From the NCBI GenBank assembly GCA_903928275.1, contig CAIYQJ010000131.1, positions 1 through 21,875 on the forward strand: a stretch of 21,875 nucleotides of DNA. Reading direction: 5' to 3'. The first letter of the stretch is position 1. Every line of letters starts with the position of its first letter. Of this stretch, positions 1 to 7,466 are shown in pieces. The stretch comes from an uncultured Chloroflexota bacterium (GTDB taxonomy: Bacteria; Chloroflexota; Limnocylindria; Limnocylindrales; CSP1-4). The notes under the pieces are model-generated. The model was not told the DNA's origin. It made no database searches and saw nothing but the letters and a program-made list of their open reading frames with translations. A program made the translations under genes and the position numbers.

Positions 1-1833
1 CTTGGGCAGGTCAGGCGTGAACAGCAGGAACTTGGGCCGGGCGATCGGCCCGATGACGTACGCGACATGCTCGCGCAGCTGGAGCCCGAGCGCTTCGGAC
101 GGCTCCTGGCCGGCCTTGAGGATGACGAAGGCGAAGATCGCCTGGCCGGAGACCTCGTCCGCCTTGCCGACGACGGCGGCCTCGGCGACCGACGCGTGAT
201 CGACGAGCGCGGATTCGACCTCGATCGTGCTGAGGCGATGGCCGGCGACGTTCATCACGTCGTCCACCCGGCCGAGGAGCCAGTAGTAGCCGTCCGCGTC
301 GCGCTTGGCGCCGTCTCCCGTGAAGTACATGCCCGGGAACCGGCTCCAGTACGTCTGGGCGTAGCGCTCCGGATCGCCGTGGATGCCGCGGAGCATGGAG
401 GGCCACGGCCGCTTCAGCACGAGGTACCCGCCCGAGCCGTTCGGCACGCTGTTGCCGTCCGCGTCCACGATATCCGCCGCGACGCCGGGCAGCGGGAACG
501 TCGCGGATCCCGGCTTCGTCGTGGTCACGCCGGGCAGCGGGCTGATGAGGATGCTCCCGGTCTCGGTCTGCCACCACGTGTCCACGATGGGCGTCCGGCC
601 GCCCCCGATGTGCTTCTGGTACCAGGTCCACGCCTCGGGGTTGATCGGCTCGCCGACCGACCCGAGGAGTCGCAGCGACGAGAGGTCGCGCTTCGCGGGC
701 CACTCGGGCCCCTGCTTCATGAACGCCCGGATCGCCGTCGGCGCCGTGTAGAGGATCGTCACGCCGTAGTCCTCGACGATCTGCCACCAGCGGTCCCACG
801 TCGGGGAATCCGGTGCGCCCTCGTACATGATCCCGGTCGTGGCGTTCGCGAGCGGTCCGTACACGATGTAGCTGTGCCCGGTCACCCACCCGATGTCGGC
901 GGCGCACCAGTAGACGTCGTCCGGCTTGATGTCGAAGACCATCCGGTGGGACCAGGCGGAGCCGAGCAGGTACCCGGCGCTCGTGTGCACGATCCCCTTC
1001 GGCTTGGCGGTCGTGCCGGACGTGTAGAGCAGGTAGAGCATCTGCTCCGAGTCCACGGGGACCGGCGGGCACTCGTCACTCTGGCGGCCGACGAGCTCGC
1101 CCCACCAGTGGTCGCGCCCCTCGACCATGTGGCACCCGTCGCGCAGCCGGCTCACGACGATCGTGTGCGCGATCGACGGGGTGGAGGCGACCGCCTCGTC
1201 GGCGTGGTGCTTGAGCCCGACCTTCCTGCCGCGCCGCCAGCCGCCGTCGGCCGTGATGAGGACCTTCGCCCCCGCGTCGTTGATCCGATCCGAGAGCGCC
1301 TCGGCCGAGAAGCCACCGAAGACGACCGTGTGGGCGGCCCCGATCTTCGCGCAGGCGAGCATCGAGATCGGCAGCTCCGGGATCATCGGCAGGTAGATGG
1401 CGACGACGTCGCCCTTCCCGACGCCAAGCTCCTTCAACGCGTTCGCGGCCCTGTTCACCTCGCGCCGGAGCTCCCCGAACGTGATGGTCCGCGTGTCCCC
1501 GGGCTCGCCGATCCAGTGGTACGCGACCTTGTCACCGAGTCCGTTCTCGACGTGCCGGTCCACGCAGTTGTACGCGACGTTCAGCTGGCCGCCCAGGAAC
1601 CACCGGGCGAACGGCGGCTGCCAGTCCAGGACCTGGCCGAATGGCGTGGACCAGGAGATCAGCTCGTGCGCGCGGGCGGCCCAGAACCCCTCGGGATCAC
1701 GCTCCGCCTCGGCGTAGAGGTCCGCGGTCGCATTCGCCTGCGCCGTGAACGCCGCGCCGGGTGCGAACGTCCGGCTCTCGAGGAGGAGACCTTCGATCTC
1801 CGGGCGGGCGGGGATGTTCTCGTCGACGCTCAC
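1..1833 (-). CDS. acs: Acetyl-CoA synthetase, 3' end cut by window edge
   Basis: This is an AMP-forming acetate-CoA ligase, a cytoplasmic enzyme that makes acetyl-CoA from acetate, ATP and CoA through acetyl-AMP. Reading the minus strand gives 611 residues in one frame. Recognisable ANL-superfamily motifs are the phosphate-binding loop YTSGTTAKPKG at about residue 270, the motif DTWWQTETG, and YFTGDGAKRDADGYYWLLGRVDD near residue 520, which matches the adenylate-binding and hinge region. The Acs N-terminal region is also present (PPFARWFLGGQLNVAYNC split over residues 73-90). The family is about 650 residues long. The frame leaves the window at PDLPK, just before the expected RSGKI-type motif with the catalytic lysine. 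The GTG start at 1833 has a strong GGAGGGAGGAGG stretch upstream. It lies 123 bp downstream of the MscS gene on the same strand. One oddity is Ala in place of the usual Gly before KPKG in the loop. Confidence 0.95.
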   Translation of the reverse strand, partial: MSVDENIPARPEIEGLLLESRTFAPGAAFTAQANATADLYAEAERDPEGFWAARAHELISWSTPFGQVLDWQPPFARWFLGGQLNVAYNCVDRHVENGLGDKVAYHWIGEPGDTRTITFGELRREVNRAANALKELGVGKGDVVAIYLPMIPELPISMLACAKIGAAHTVVFGGFSAEALSDRINDAGAKVLITADGGWRRGRKVGLKHHADEAVASTPSIAHTIVVSRLRDGCHMVEGRDHWWGELVGRQSDECPPVPVDSEQMLYLLYTSGTTAKPKGIVHTSAGYLLGSAWSHRMVFDIKPDDVYWCAADIGWVTGHSYIVYGPLANATTGIMYEGAPDSPTWDRWWQIVEDYGVTILYTAPTAIRAFMKQGPEWPAKRDLSSLRLLGSVGEPINPEAWTWYQKHIGGGRTPIVDTWWQTETGSILISPLPGVTTTKPGSATFPLPGVAADIVDADGNSVPNGSGGYLVLKRPWPSMLRGIHGDPERYAQTYWSRFPGMYFTGDGAKRDADGYYWLLGRVDDVMNVAGHRLSTIEVESALVDHASVAEAAVVGKADEVSGQAIFAFVILKAGQEPSEALGLQLREHVAYVIGPIARPKFLLFTPDLPK

Positions 1834-1956
1834 GGACCGCCCTCCTCCCTCCGGCGCGAGTGGAACGCTCGCGACCGTCCGCGCGGCGTGCGGGCAGTCT
1901 ACCGCGGCCGTCGGCGCCGGGACGCCCTGGTGCCGGCGGGGTTCCGCGCCCGCGGG

Positions 1957-2901
1957 TCAGCTCGCGCCGGCACCCGGGTCGGAATCGTCCAGGGCCGACG
2001 AGTCCACGGCGATGGCGCTCCCTCCGGCGCCGTCGAGGCCCACGACGACCGCCCCACGGCGCGCCATCTCGATCCCCTCCGCCGCGAACGCCGCGAGGAG
2101 CCGCCTGCGGTACTCGCCCGGTGCGGCCCACCGGTCGGTCGCGCGGACGCGCCCGCCCACCTTGAGGGTGATGCCGAGCTCACCGAGGGCGCCGACGCGG
2201 ACGAGGTGCGGGACGTCGATGAGCCGTCCTGCCCACGCCGGGTCGTCGAACATCTCGCGCCCCACGCGGTCCACGACGGCGGCCGCCCGGTCGACGTCCG
2301 TGCCATACGCCACGGTGGCGTCCACGGCGAGTCCTGCGTACATGCGCGTGAAGTTCGACGAAGTGCGGATCGTCCCGTTCGAGACGCTGTGGACCGTGCC
2401 GGACGCGTCGCGGACGACCGTTCGCCGGAGCGTGATCTCCTCCACCGTGCCTTCGACGCCACCGGCACCGATCCAGTCGCCGATGAAGTACTGGCCCTCG
2501 ACGAGGATGAGGATCCCCATGAGGTAGTCGAGGACGATGGCCTGGCCGGCGAGCGTGATCGCGGCCGCCACGATGCCGAGCGCGGCGATCGCCGGCCACA
2601 GGTCGAACAGCGTGAGGACGACGAGGATCCCGACGAGCACGACGGCGAGGCGGACCGTCTTCTCGATGAGCCCCTCGATCGTGGCCGCGCGCTTCTCGAC
2701 CTCGGCCCGCGACAGCTCGGCGAGCTCGGGGTCCACGCGCGACGCCGTCTTCGCCGTCAGGCGGACGACGAGCCGGTGGACGAGCGGCCGCGCGAGGCGA
2801 TAGACGAGGAGGAGGACGATCGCCCAGAAGACGAGGACGAACCAGTTCTCCCGGAGGAAGGCGGCGAGGCCGCTCGTGTCGTTGACGCTGAGGGACGGCA
2901 T
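1957..2901 (-). CDS. MscS-family mechanosensitive ion channel
   Basis: The protein has 314 residues and should sit in the inner membrane as a channel gated by membrane tension. Hydrophobic segments lie at about residues 18-36, 82-102 and 105-135; the last is the pore-lining type rich in Gly and Ala (AIAALGIVAAAITLAGQ). It is followed by the beta-domain signature VEGTVEEITLRRTVVRDASG and VHSVSNGTI, typical of MscS proteins. The C-terminal alpha/beta domain follows to about residue 290, ending in a short Gly/Ser/Asp-rich tail. Length and layout fit the small MscS class (about 280-370 residues). The start is supported by a TACCAT box seven bases upstream and no Shine-Dalgarno sequence, so the message may be leaderless. 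Neighbours on the same strand are an aminotransferase 92 bp upstream and acs downstream. The ion preference and the true physiological role cannot be told from sequence. Confidence 0.92.
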   Translation of the reverse strand: MPSLSVNDTSGLAAFLRENWFVLVFWAIVLLLVYRLARPLVHRLVVRLTAKTASRVDPELAELSRAEVEKRAATIEGLIEKTVRLAVVLVGILVVLTLFDLWPAIAALGIVAAAITLAGQAIVLDYLMGILILVEGQYFIGDWIGAGGVEGTVEEITLRRTVVRDASGTVHSVSNGTIRTSSNFTRMYAGLAVDATVAYGTDVDRAAAVVDRVGREMFDDPAWAGRLIDVPHLVRVGALGELGITLKVGGRVRATDRWAAPGEYRRRLLAAFAAEGIEMARRGAVVVGLDGAGGSAIAVDSSALDDSDPGAGAS

Positions 2902-2908
2902 GGCCGGG

Positions 2909-2914
2909 ATGGTA
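2909..2914 (-). promoter_or_regulatory. -10 box for a leaderless MscS transcript
   Basis: On the minus strand TACCAT is followed by seven bases and then the ATG at 2901. This matches the TANNNT -10 consensus at a distance that would put the transcription start at or next to the start codon. No Shine-Dalgarno sequence is visible for this gene. No clear -35 hexamer was found. The same arrangement occurs at 4817 and 21669. Confidence 0.5.
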
Positions 2915-2993
2915 CCCCGCGGGGCGCGCCCGGGACGGGCGTCGCGAGGCGCCGGGCCCGAGCGGCGGGACCCGGCGTCTCGCGACGGGTCGG

Positions 2994-4349
2994 TCAGCCG
3001 CGGGCGGCGGCTCGCGCCTCGAGGGCAGCGTCGAGGGAGTCCGCGAAGATCTCGACGATCCGCGCGACGTCCGAGCCGTCATGCGCGGCCGAGAGGAACC
3101 ACGGCTCGCGGCTGTCCGGCTCGGGCATGGCGCCCCGGGCGTGTATGCCCACCGCGACCGCGTCGTACAGCTCGTGGTCGGTCTCCGCCCAGCCGCGGTA
3201 GTCGGCCGGCCCTTCCTCCGCGAAGACCATCCCGAACATCGTGGGATGGCCCATGAAGGAGATCGGGAGGCCGCGCTTCGCGGCGACGTCGGCCAGCCCT
3301 GCCTGCACCGTGCGCCCCGTCTGCGCGATGCCGGCGAGGATCGTGCCGTCGCGGAGCGTCTCGAGGGTGGCCACGGCCGCGGCCGCGGCGACCCGGTTCC
3401 CGGCGTACGTGCCGCCGTGGCTCATGTGCTTGGGCATGACCGCCATGACATCGGCTCGGCCGCCGAACGCCGCCGCCGGGTACCCGTTGCCCATGGCCTT
3501 CGCGTAGCTGGCGATGTCCGGGGTGATGCCGAAGAACTCGGCCGCGCCGCCGCGCGCGAAGCGGAACCCGGTCTTCACCTCGTCGAAGATGAGGAGCGCG
3601 CCGAACTCCTTCGTGATCGCGCGGACCTCTTCGTGGAAGCCCGGCCTGGGCATGATGCCCTGCGCATTCCCGAGGACCGGCTCGATGATGACCCCGGCGA
3701 TGTCGTGGCCCTCCGTCTCGAAGACGTGCCGGAGCGTCGCGGTGTCGTTGTAGGCGACGGGGATGATGGTCATCGCCACGGCGGGCGGGATGCCGCGACC
3801 CCACGCAAGGCGGACCGGGTTGTCGCGGTCCCCGAGCTGGCTCACGTCGTCGGGGACCACGCTGATGAGCGCGTAGTCGTGGACGCCGTGGTACTGGCCC
3901 TCGAACTTCACGATCTTGTCGCGGCCGGTGAACGCGCGGGCGGTCCGCATGCAGTGCATGGTCGCCTCGGTCCCCGAGACCGTGAGGCGCGCCATCTCCA
4001 CCCAGCCGGTGAGCTCACGGATGAGCTCGATCGCCCGGACCTCGTCCTCGCTCGTCAGGGAGAAGCTCACGCCCTGCCGCATGCGCTCGTTCACGTAGTC
4101 GTCCACGCGCGGGTCGGCATGGCCGAGGATCACCGGCCCGTAGCCCATCCGCAGGTCGATGTACTCGTTGCCGTCGAGATCCCAGATGTGGCTGCCCTTG
4201 CCGCGGTCGATGTAGATCGTGTCCTCGCCCCACGCGCGGAAGTTCGAGTCGGCGCCGCCGGGCATGACCTCCATGGCGCGGCGCCACATGGCGAGCTGGG
4301 CCTCTCGACGCAGGCGCGGGACGGTGCGAGCCGCTGGTCGGGCAGCCAT
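2994..4349 (-). CDS. Class-III aminotransferase, glutamate-1-semialdehyde aminomutase-like
   Basis: This is a PLP-dependent fold-type I enzyme of 451 residues. The phosphate-binding motif SGTEAT is at 125-130, YHG at 153-155, the cofactor-binding aspartate in FDEVKTGFR (D256), and the Schiff-base lysine is K284 in SYAKAMGNGYP. The N-terminal PGGADSNFRAW at 30-40 resembles HemL-type proteins (PGGVNSPVRA). HemL itself converts glutamate-1-semialdehyde to 5-aminolevulinate. Many proteins with the same motifs are instead aminotransferases acting on other substrates. No other haem gene is nearby, so hemL is not assigned. The ATG at 4349 was chosen because GAGGAG lies about eight bases upstream; the frame stays open further upstream, to 4775, but that part is Arg/Pro-rich and non-coding in character. 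It diverges from the carotenoid operon and leads a run of three minus-strand genes. Confidence 0.9.
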   Translation of the reverse strand: MAARPAARTVPRLRREAQLAMWRRAMEVMPGGADSNFRAWGEDTIYIDRGKGSHIWDLDGNEYIDLRMGYGPVILGHADPRVDDYVNERMRQGVSFSLTSEDEVRAIELIRELTGWVEMARLTVSGTEATMHCMRTARAFTGRDKIVKFEGQYHGVHDYALISVVPDDVSQLGDRDNPVRLAWGRGIPPAVAMTIIPVAYNDTATLRHVFETEGHDIAGVIIEPVLGNAQGIMPRPGFHEEVRAITKEFGALLIFDEVKTGFRFARGGAAEFFGITPDIASYAKAMGNGYPAAAFGGRADVMAVMPKHMSHGGTYAGNRVAAAAAVATLETLRDGTILAGIAQTGRTVQAGLADVAAKRGLPISFMGHPTMFGMVFAEEGPADYRGWAETDHELYDAVAVGIHARGAMPEPDSREPWFLSAAHDGSDVARIVEIFADSLDAALEARAAARG

Positions 4350-4463
4350 CGGGGGCTCCTCGTGTGTTGCGCAGCGTGCCGGGCGGGCCCCGGCCCGGCC
4401 GATCGGGCGATCGGCGAGCGGGCCTCGACCGTGACGGGGCCGAGGGCGACGACGTGAGACGAC

Positions 4464-4493
4464 ATGGTGCCATCGCGAGCGCCCACGCGTCAA
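4464..4493 (-). promoter_or_regulatory. Candidate promoter for the aminotransferase gene
   Basis: On the minus strand TTGACG (4488-4493), an 18-base spacer and CACCAT (4464-4469) resemble a sigma70 promoter. The -35 is good and the -10 is weak. Transcription from here would leave a leader of about 105-110 bases before the ATG at 4349. Confidence 0.3.
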
Positions 4494-4816
4494 TCGCGAA
4501 ACGTGCGCATCACGTCCCCGCGGGGCCGTGCATGGTGCGAAACACGAATCGGTGAGTTGCTCGAATCCTGATGTCGCGTCGTGGAGGCGGAGGGGGGCCG
4601 TGGCGCCCTCCGCAGCCGGTCGCGTTCGGGGGTACGACGCCGGGCGACACCGCGGCGGGGACCGAGTCCGCCCCCGGGCTCGCGTCCGCCTCCCATGCAC
4701 TCCTGTGCTGCCTCGCCAACGGGGAGGCGGCGCGGGGGGCAGCGCCGCAGGACGGCGGCCGACGCGCTGGACCACGCCTGCGGCCCGGCCCGATGCCGCC
4801 GGCTCGGGGCCGCGGC

Positions 4817-4822
4817 TACACT
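4817..4822 (+). promoter_or_regulatory. -10 box of the carotenoid operon, probably leaderless
   Basis: TACACT is followed by seven bases and the ATG at 4830, fitting TANNNT with a transcription start at the ATG. No Shine-Dalgarno sequence precedes that ATG. No convincing -35 was seen, so an activator or an alternative sigma factor is possible. Confidence 0.5.
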
Positions 4823-4829
4823 CGGGACG

Positions 4830-5138
4830 ATGCCCGGTCTCTACCTCGCCGCGATCCTCCTGTCGCTCGTCGGCGTCGTGCTCATCGACCGGCGGCTGCG
4901 GCTCGGGCTCTGGCGGCGCGCGACTCTCGTCGCGGTCGTCATCGTCGAGGTCGCGTTCCTCGCCTTCGACGCGATCGGGGCCGCCCGAGGGTGGTTCGCC
5001 TCGGATCCGCGGTGGGTCGTCGCGATCGTGCCGCCCGGGATCCCGCCGGAGGAGCCGCTGCTGCTCGCGTTCATCGCCGTCTGGGCGATCGTGCTGTACC
5101 GCGTGGCCGAGCGGCTCCTGGACCGGGACGGACGGTGA
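4830..5138 (+). CDS. crtYc: Lycopene cyclase subunit, CrtYc-type
   Basis: This is a small membrane protein of 102 residues with three hydrophobic helices. It matches the first half of the heterodimeric (CarR/CrtYc/CrtYe-like) lycopene cyclases. Diagnostic features are the N-terminal helix ending in LIDRRLRLGLW, the DAIGAARGWF segment, and the motif GIPPEEPLL near residue 75, which holds the paired glutamates conserved in this family (PxEE). With the next gene product it should close the ionone ring on lycopene or an elongated derivative in the membrane. The frame is open upstream to 4581, but family length and the -10 box at 4817 point to the ATG at 4830. Its stop overlaps the next start in GTGA. 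Sequence alone cannot say whether beta, epsilon or gamma rings are formed; the symbol follows the beta-type naming by default. Confidence 0.88.
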   Translation: MPGLYLAAILLSLVGVVLIDRRLRLGLWRRATLVAVVIVEVAFLAFDAIGAARGWFASDPRWVVAIVPPGIPPEEPLLLAFIAVWAIVLYRVAERLLDRDGR

Positions 5139-5437
5139 CGCCCGAGTACGCGGCGGCCGCGCTGCTCTGGCTTGCCGGAGCGCTCGTCCTCACCTGGTGC
5201 ACCGGGACCCTCGGCCGGCGGGCCGCGTGGCTGGCGCTCGCGGTCTTCCTCGCGTTCACCCTCGTCTTCGACGCCGTCCTCACGGGGCTCCCGATCGTCA
5301 CGTACGGCGCCACGACGGCCCTCGGCATCCGCCTGGGCCCCATCCCGGTCGAGGACCTGGTGTACGGCGCGGCGCTGTGCCTGACGGCACTCGGTGCGTT
5401 CGACCTCGGGCGCGGCCGGCGCCGAGGGCGTGGCTGA
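5135..5437 (+). CDS. crtYd: Lycopene cyclase subunit, CrtYd-type
   Basis: This is the second cyclase subunit, 100 residues with three hydrophobic helices. The family motif is GIRLGPIPVEDLVYG near residues 66-80 (PxED in place of the PxEE of the first subunit), preceded by FDAVLTGLPIVTYG, which is typical of this half. It starts at GTG 5135 inside the stop codon of the previous gene, so the two are almost certainly translationally coupled and made in equal amounts. Its C-terminal tail is Arg/Gly-rich and overlaps the start of the next gene. In C50-carotenoid bacteria such as Corynebacterium and Micrococcus, two such subunits work with a UbiA-type lycopene elongase; the same trio occurs here in the order Yc-Yd-elongase. 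Confidence 0.87.
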   Translation: MTPEYAAAALLWLAGALVLTWCTGTLGRRAAWLALAVFLAFTLVFDAVLTGLPIVTYGATTALGIRLGPIPVEDLVYGAALCLTALGAFDLGRGRRRGRG

Positions 5438-7466
5438 GGCCGTGGCCACGCTCCGCCTCCTCGTGGCCGCCAGCCGCCCGCTCTCGTGGGTGAACACGGC
5501 GCTGCCGTTCCTCGCCTGCGCATACGCCACCGAGCGGGGCGCCTCGCTCGCGATCGTCCTCGGGTTCGCGTACTTCCTCGTGCCCTTCAACCTGCTCATG
5601 TACGGCGTGAACGACATCTTCGACTACGCCTCGGACGTGGCGAACCCGCGGAAGCGCTCGGTGGAAGGGGCGCTCGTGCCGCCGGACCGGCGCGCCGCCA
5701 TCTGGGCCGGTGTCCTGCTCACGAACATCCCGTTCCTCCTCGCGATCGCGGTCGCGGCTCCGCTGGCGGGAACGGCCGCCGTCCTCCTCGCGGCCGCGGC
5801 GGCGGTCGCCTACTCCGCGCCCCCGCTCCGGACGAAGGAGCGGCCGGTCCTCGACTCGCTCACGTCGGCGTCGCACTTCGTCCTGCCCGCGGTCGCCGGG
5901 TTCCTCGTCGCGGGCGCCCCGCTCTCGGCGATCCCGTGGCCCCTCGTGGCCGCGTTCACCGCGTGGGCCGTAGCGAGCCACGCGACCGGGGCGGTGCAGG
6001 ACATCGCGTACGACCGCGCGGTGGGCATCGGGTCGATCGCGACGGCGTTCGGCGCTCGCCCCACCGCCGCGATCGCGCTCGGCGGCTACGTCGTGGCGTG
6101 CGTCGTGCCACCCGCGTACGGGCCGCTCGGCGTCATGGCGAGCGTGGCGCTCGCGGCCTACCTCCTCCTGCCGCTCTCGATCCTCGCCGACCCCCGGGAG
6201 GCGCAGTCGCGGCGGGCGTGGCGCAGCTTCCTCGGACTCAACCTTCTCGTCGGGTTCGTCCTCGCGCAGCTCCTCCTCGCCGCCTGGGGCTTCTACCCGT
6301 ACCCGCCGGCCGCCGTCGCGGTCGGGATCGTCATCGCGATGGCGGCCGTGCCGCTGCTCCTCGCGCTCACCGCCGAGGCAGCGCTCCGGACGCCGGCCGG
6401 GCCGGGCGCCGCCGATCCGGATCCGTGTCGCCTGACTGTCGTCGTGCCGTGCCGGGACGAGGCGCCGCGGATCCGGGCGACGCTCGCGTCGATCGCGCGC
6501 CAGGACCATCCGGACGTCGAGATCATCGTCGTCGACGACGCGTCCACCGACGGGACGGCGGACGTGGCGCGGGAGGCGCTCGGACGCCTGCGACCGGGCG
6601 GGCCGGATCGCGTGCTCGCGGCCGGGGCCCTCCCGCCGGGCTGGGGCGGCAAGAGCTGGGCGTGCGATCGGGGTGTCGCGACCGCCACCGGCGAGCAGGT
6701 CCTGTTCCTCGACGCGGACACGATCCTCACGGACCGGCGTGCCTTGAGCCGGCTCGCCGCCGAGCAGCGCCGCACGGGCGCGGGGCTCGTCTCCGGCATG
6801 ACCGCGTACGCCATGGCCACGCCCGGCGAGCGCGCGTCAGTCCCGGGTTTCGCGATGACGATCCTCGGCCTGCTCCCGCTCGCGCTCGTCGAAGCCACGG
6901 GTGGCCGCCCGGCGGGCCTCGCGTTCGCCTATGGGCCGCTCCTCTTCGTGGCCCGCGCCGCGTACGCGCGCGTCGGCGGGCACGCGGCGGCGCCGGGGAC
7001 CGAGCGCGAGGACGTGGAGCTCGCGCGGACGTTCGTGCGAGGCGGCGAGCGCGTGCGCCTCGTGCGCGCGGCGACGCTCGCGTCCACGCGCCACTACCCG
7101 GACGCGGCGCACGCCCTCGCGGCGTGGCGGCGGGTCTTCGTCGCGTACGGGGGTGGATCGTTCGCCGTGGCGCTCGTCGCGCTCGTCGTGGCCGCGCTCG
7201 CGTGGCTGGCCCCCTGCGTCCTGCCCGTCGTCGGGCTGGTGGCCGGCGATGCCACCCTGCTCGCCGGCGGCCTCGTGGCGCTCGGACTCGTCGTGGCCTT
7301 CCGGGTGCTTCTCGTCATCCGGGAGCGCATGCCCGTGCGAACCATCCTCTGGCACCCGGTCACCATCACGCTGACGCTCGCCGCGCAGGTGGCGAGCATC
7401 GCCGACGCGGTCCGCGGCAGGCCGGCCAGCTGGCGAGGACGAAGGATCGGAGGATCGGACGCATGA
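5430..7466 (+). CDS. Fusion of UbiA lycopene-elongase-like prenyltransferase and family-2 glycosyltransferase
   Basis: One uninterrupted frame encodes 678 residues with two enzyme domains. Residues 1-315 are a polytopic UbiA prenyltransferase with the Asp-rich motifs NDIFDYASDVANPRK (61-75) and DIAYDRAVGIGSIAT (191-205). The first closely resembles lycopene elongases of C50-carotenoid producers. Residues 333-560 are a GT-A family-2 glycosyltransferase: VVVPCRDEAPRI, VVDDASTDGT (368-375), PPGWGGKSWAC (402-412) as in CrtQ-like carotenoid glycosyltransferases, FLDADT (DxD at 428-430) and REDVELA (526-532). Residues 575-630 add two or more membrane helices. The predicted role is adding C5 units to lycopene and glycosylating the new hydroxyl end at the membrane. 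The GTG at 5430 overlaps crtYd by eight bases; GTG at 5394 or 5442 are alternatives. The stop overlaps the crtI start in ATGA. The domain calls are firm; the carotenoid substrate is inferred from context. Confidence 0.88.
   Translation: MAEAVATLRLLVAASRPLSWVNTALPFLACAYATERGASLAIVLGFAYFLVPFNLLMYGVNDIFDYASDVANPRKRSVEGALVPPDRRAAIWAGVLLTNIPFLLAIAVAAPLAGTAAVLLAAAAAVAYSAPPLRTKERPVLDSLTSASHFVLPAVAGFLVAGAPLSAIPWPLVAAFTAWAVASHATGAVQDIAYDRAVGIGSIATAFGARPTAAIALGGYVVACVVPPAYGPLGVMASVALAAYLLLPLSILADPREAQSRRAWRSFLGLNLLVGFVLAQLLLAAWGFYPYPPAAVAVGIVIAMAAVPLLLALTAEAALRTPAGPGAADPDPCRLTVVVPCRDEAPRIRATLASIARQDHPDVEIIVVDDASTDGTADVAREALGRLRPGGPDRVLAAGALPPGWGGKSWACDRGVATATGEQVLFLDADTILTDRRALSRLAAEQRRTGAGLVSGMTAYAMATPGERASVPGFAMTILGLLPLALVEATGGRPAGLAFAYGPLLFVARAAYARVGGHAAAPGTEREDVELARTFVRGGERVRLVRAATLASTRHYPDAAHALAAWRRVFVAYGGGSFAVALVALVVAALAWLAPCVLPVVGLVAGDATLLAGGLVALGLVVAFRVLLVIRERMPVRTILWHPVTITLTLAAQVASIADAVRGRPASWRGRRIGGSDA

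Larger units (their letters stand above)
4350..4829. other. Intergenic region between divergent genes
   Basis: These 480 bases separate the aminotransferase gene (minus) and the carotenoid operon (plus). It holds the two candidate promoters listed separately and an imperfect hairpin at 4710-4728 (arms GCCTCGCC and GGGGAGGC, loop AAC, one mismatch) with no T-run. Open frames here are Arg/Pro/Gly-rich and look non-coding. No regulator gene, tRNA or riboswitch was recognised. Confidence 0.6.

Noticed and set aside
67..3201. A 1044-codon plus-strand open frame opposite acs, the channel and the aminotransferase
   Set aside because: It is Arg/Asp/Pro-rich, spans three well-supported minus-strand genes and has no recognisable domain; it is a GC-bias shadow.
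2994..4349. Naming the aminotransferase hemL
   Set aside because: The motifs fit the wider family, but there is no haem-pathway neighbour, and many relatives have other substrates.
4710..4728. Hairpin as a terminator upstream of the carotenoid operon
   Set aside because: It has one mismatch, a three-base loop, no T-run, and no gene ends near it.
5486..7462. Possible fusion of a long upstream extension to CrtI
   Set aside because: The frame is open but the upstream part is an Arg-rich shadow of the UbiA-glycosyltransferase gene, and an ATGA-coupled start exists at 7463.
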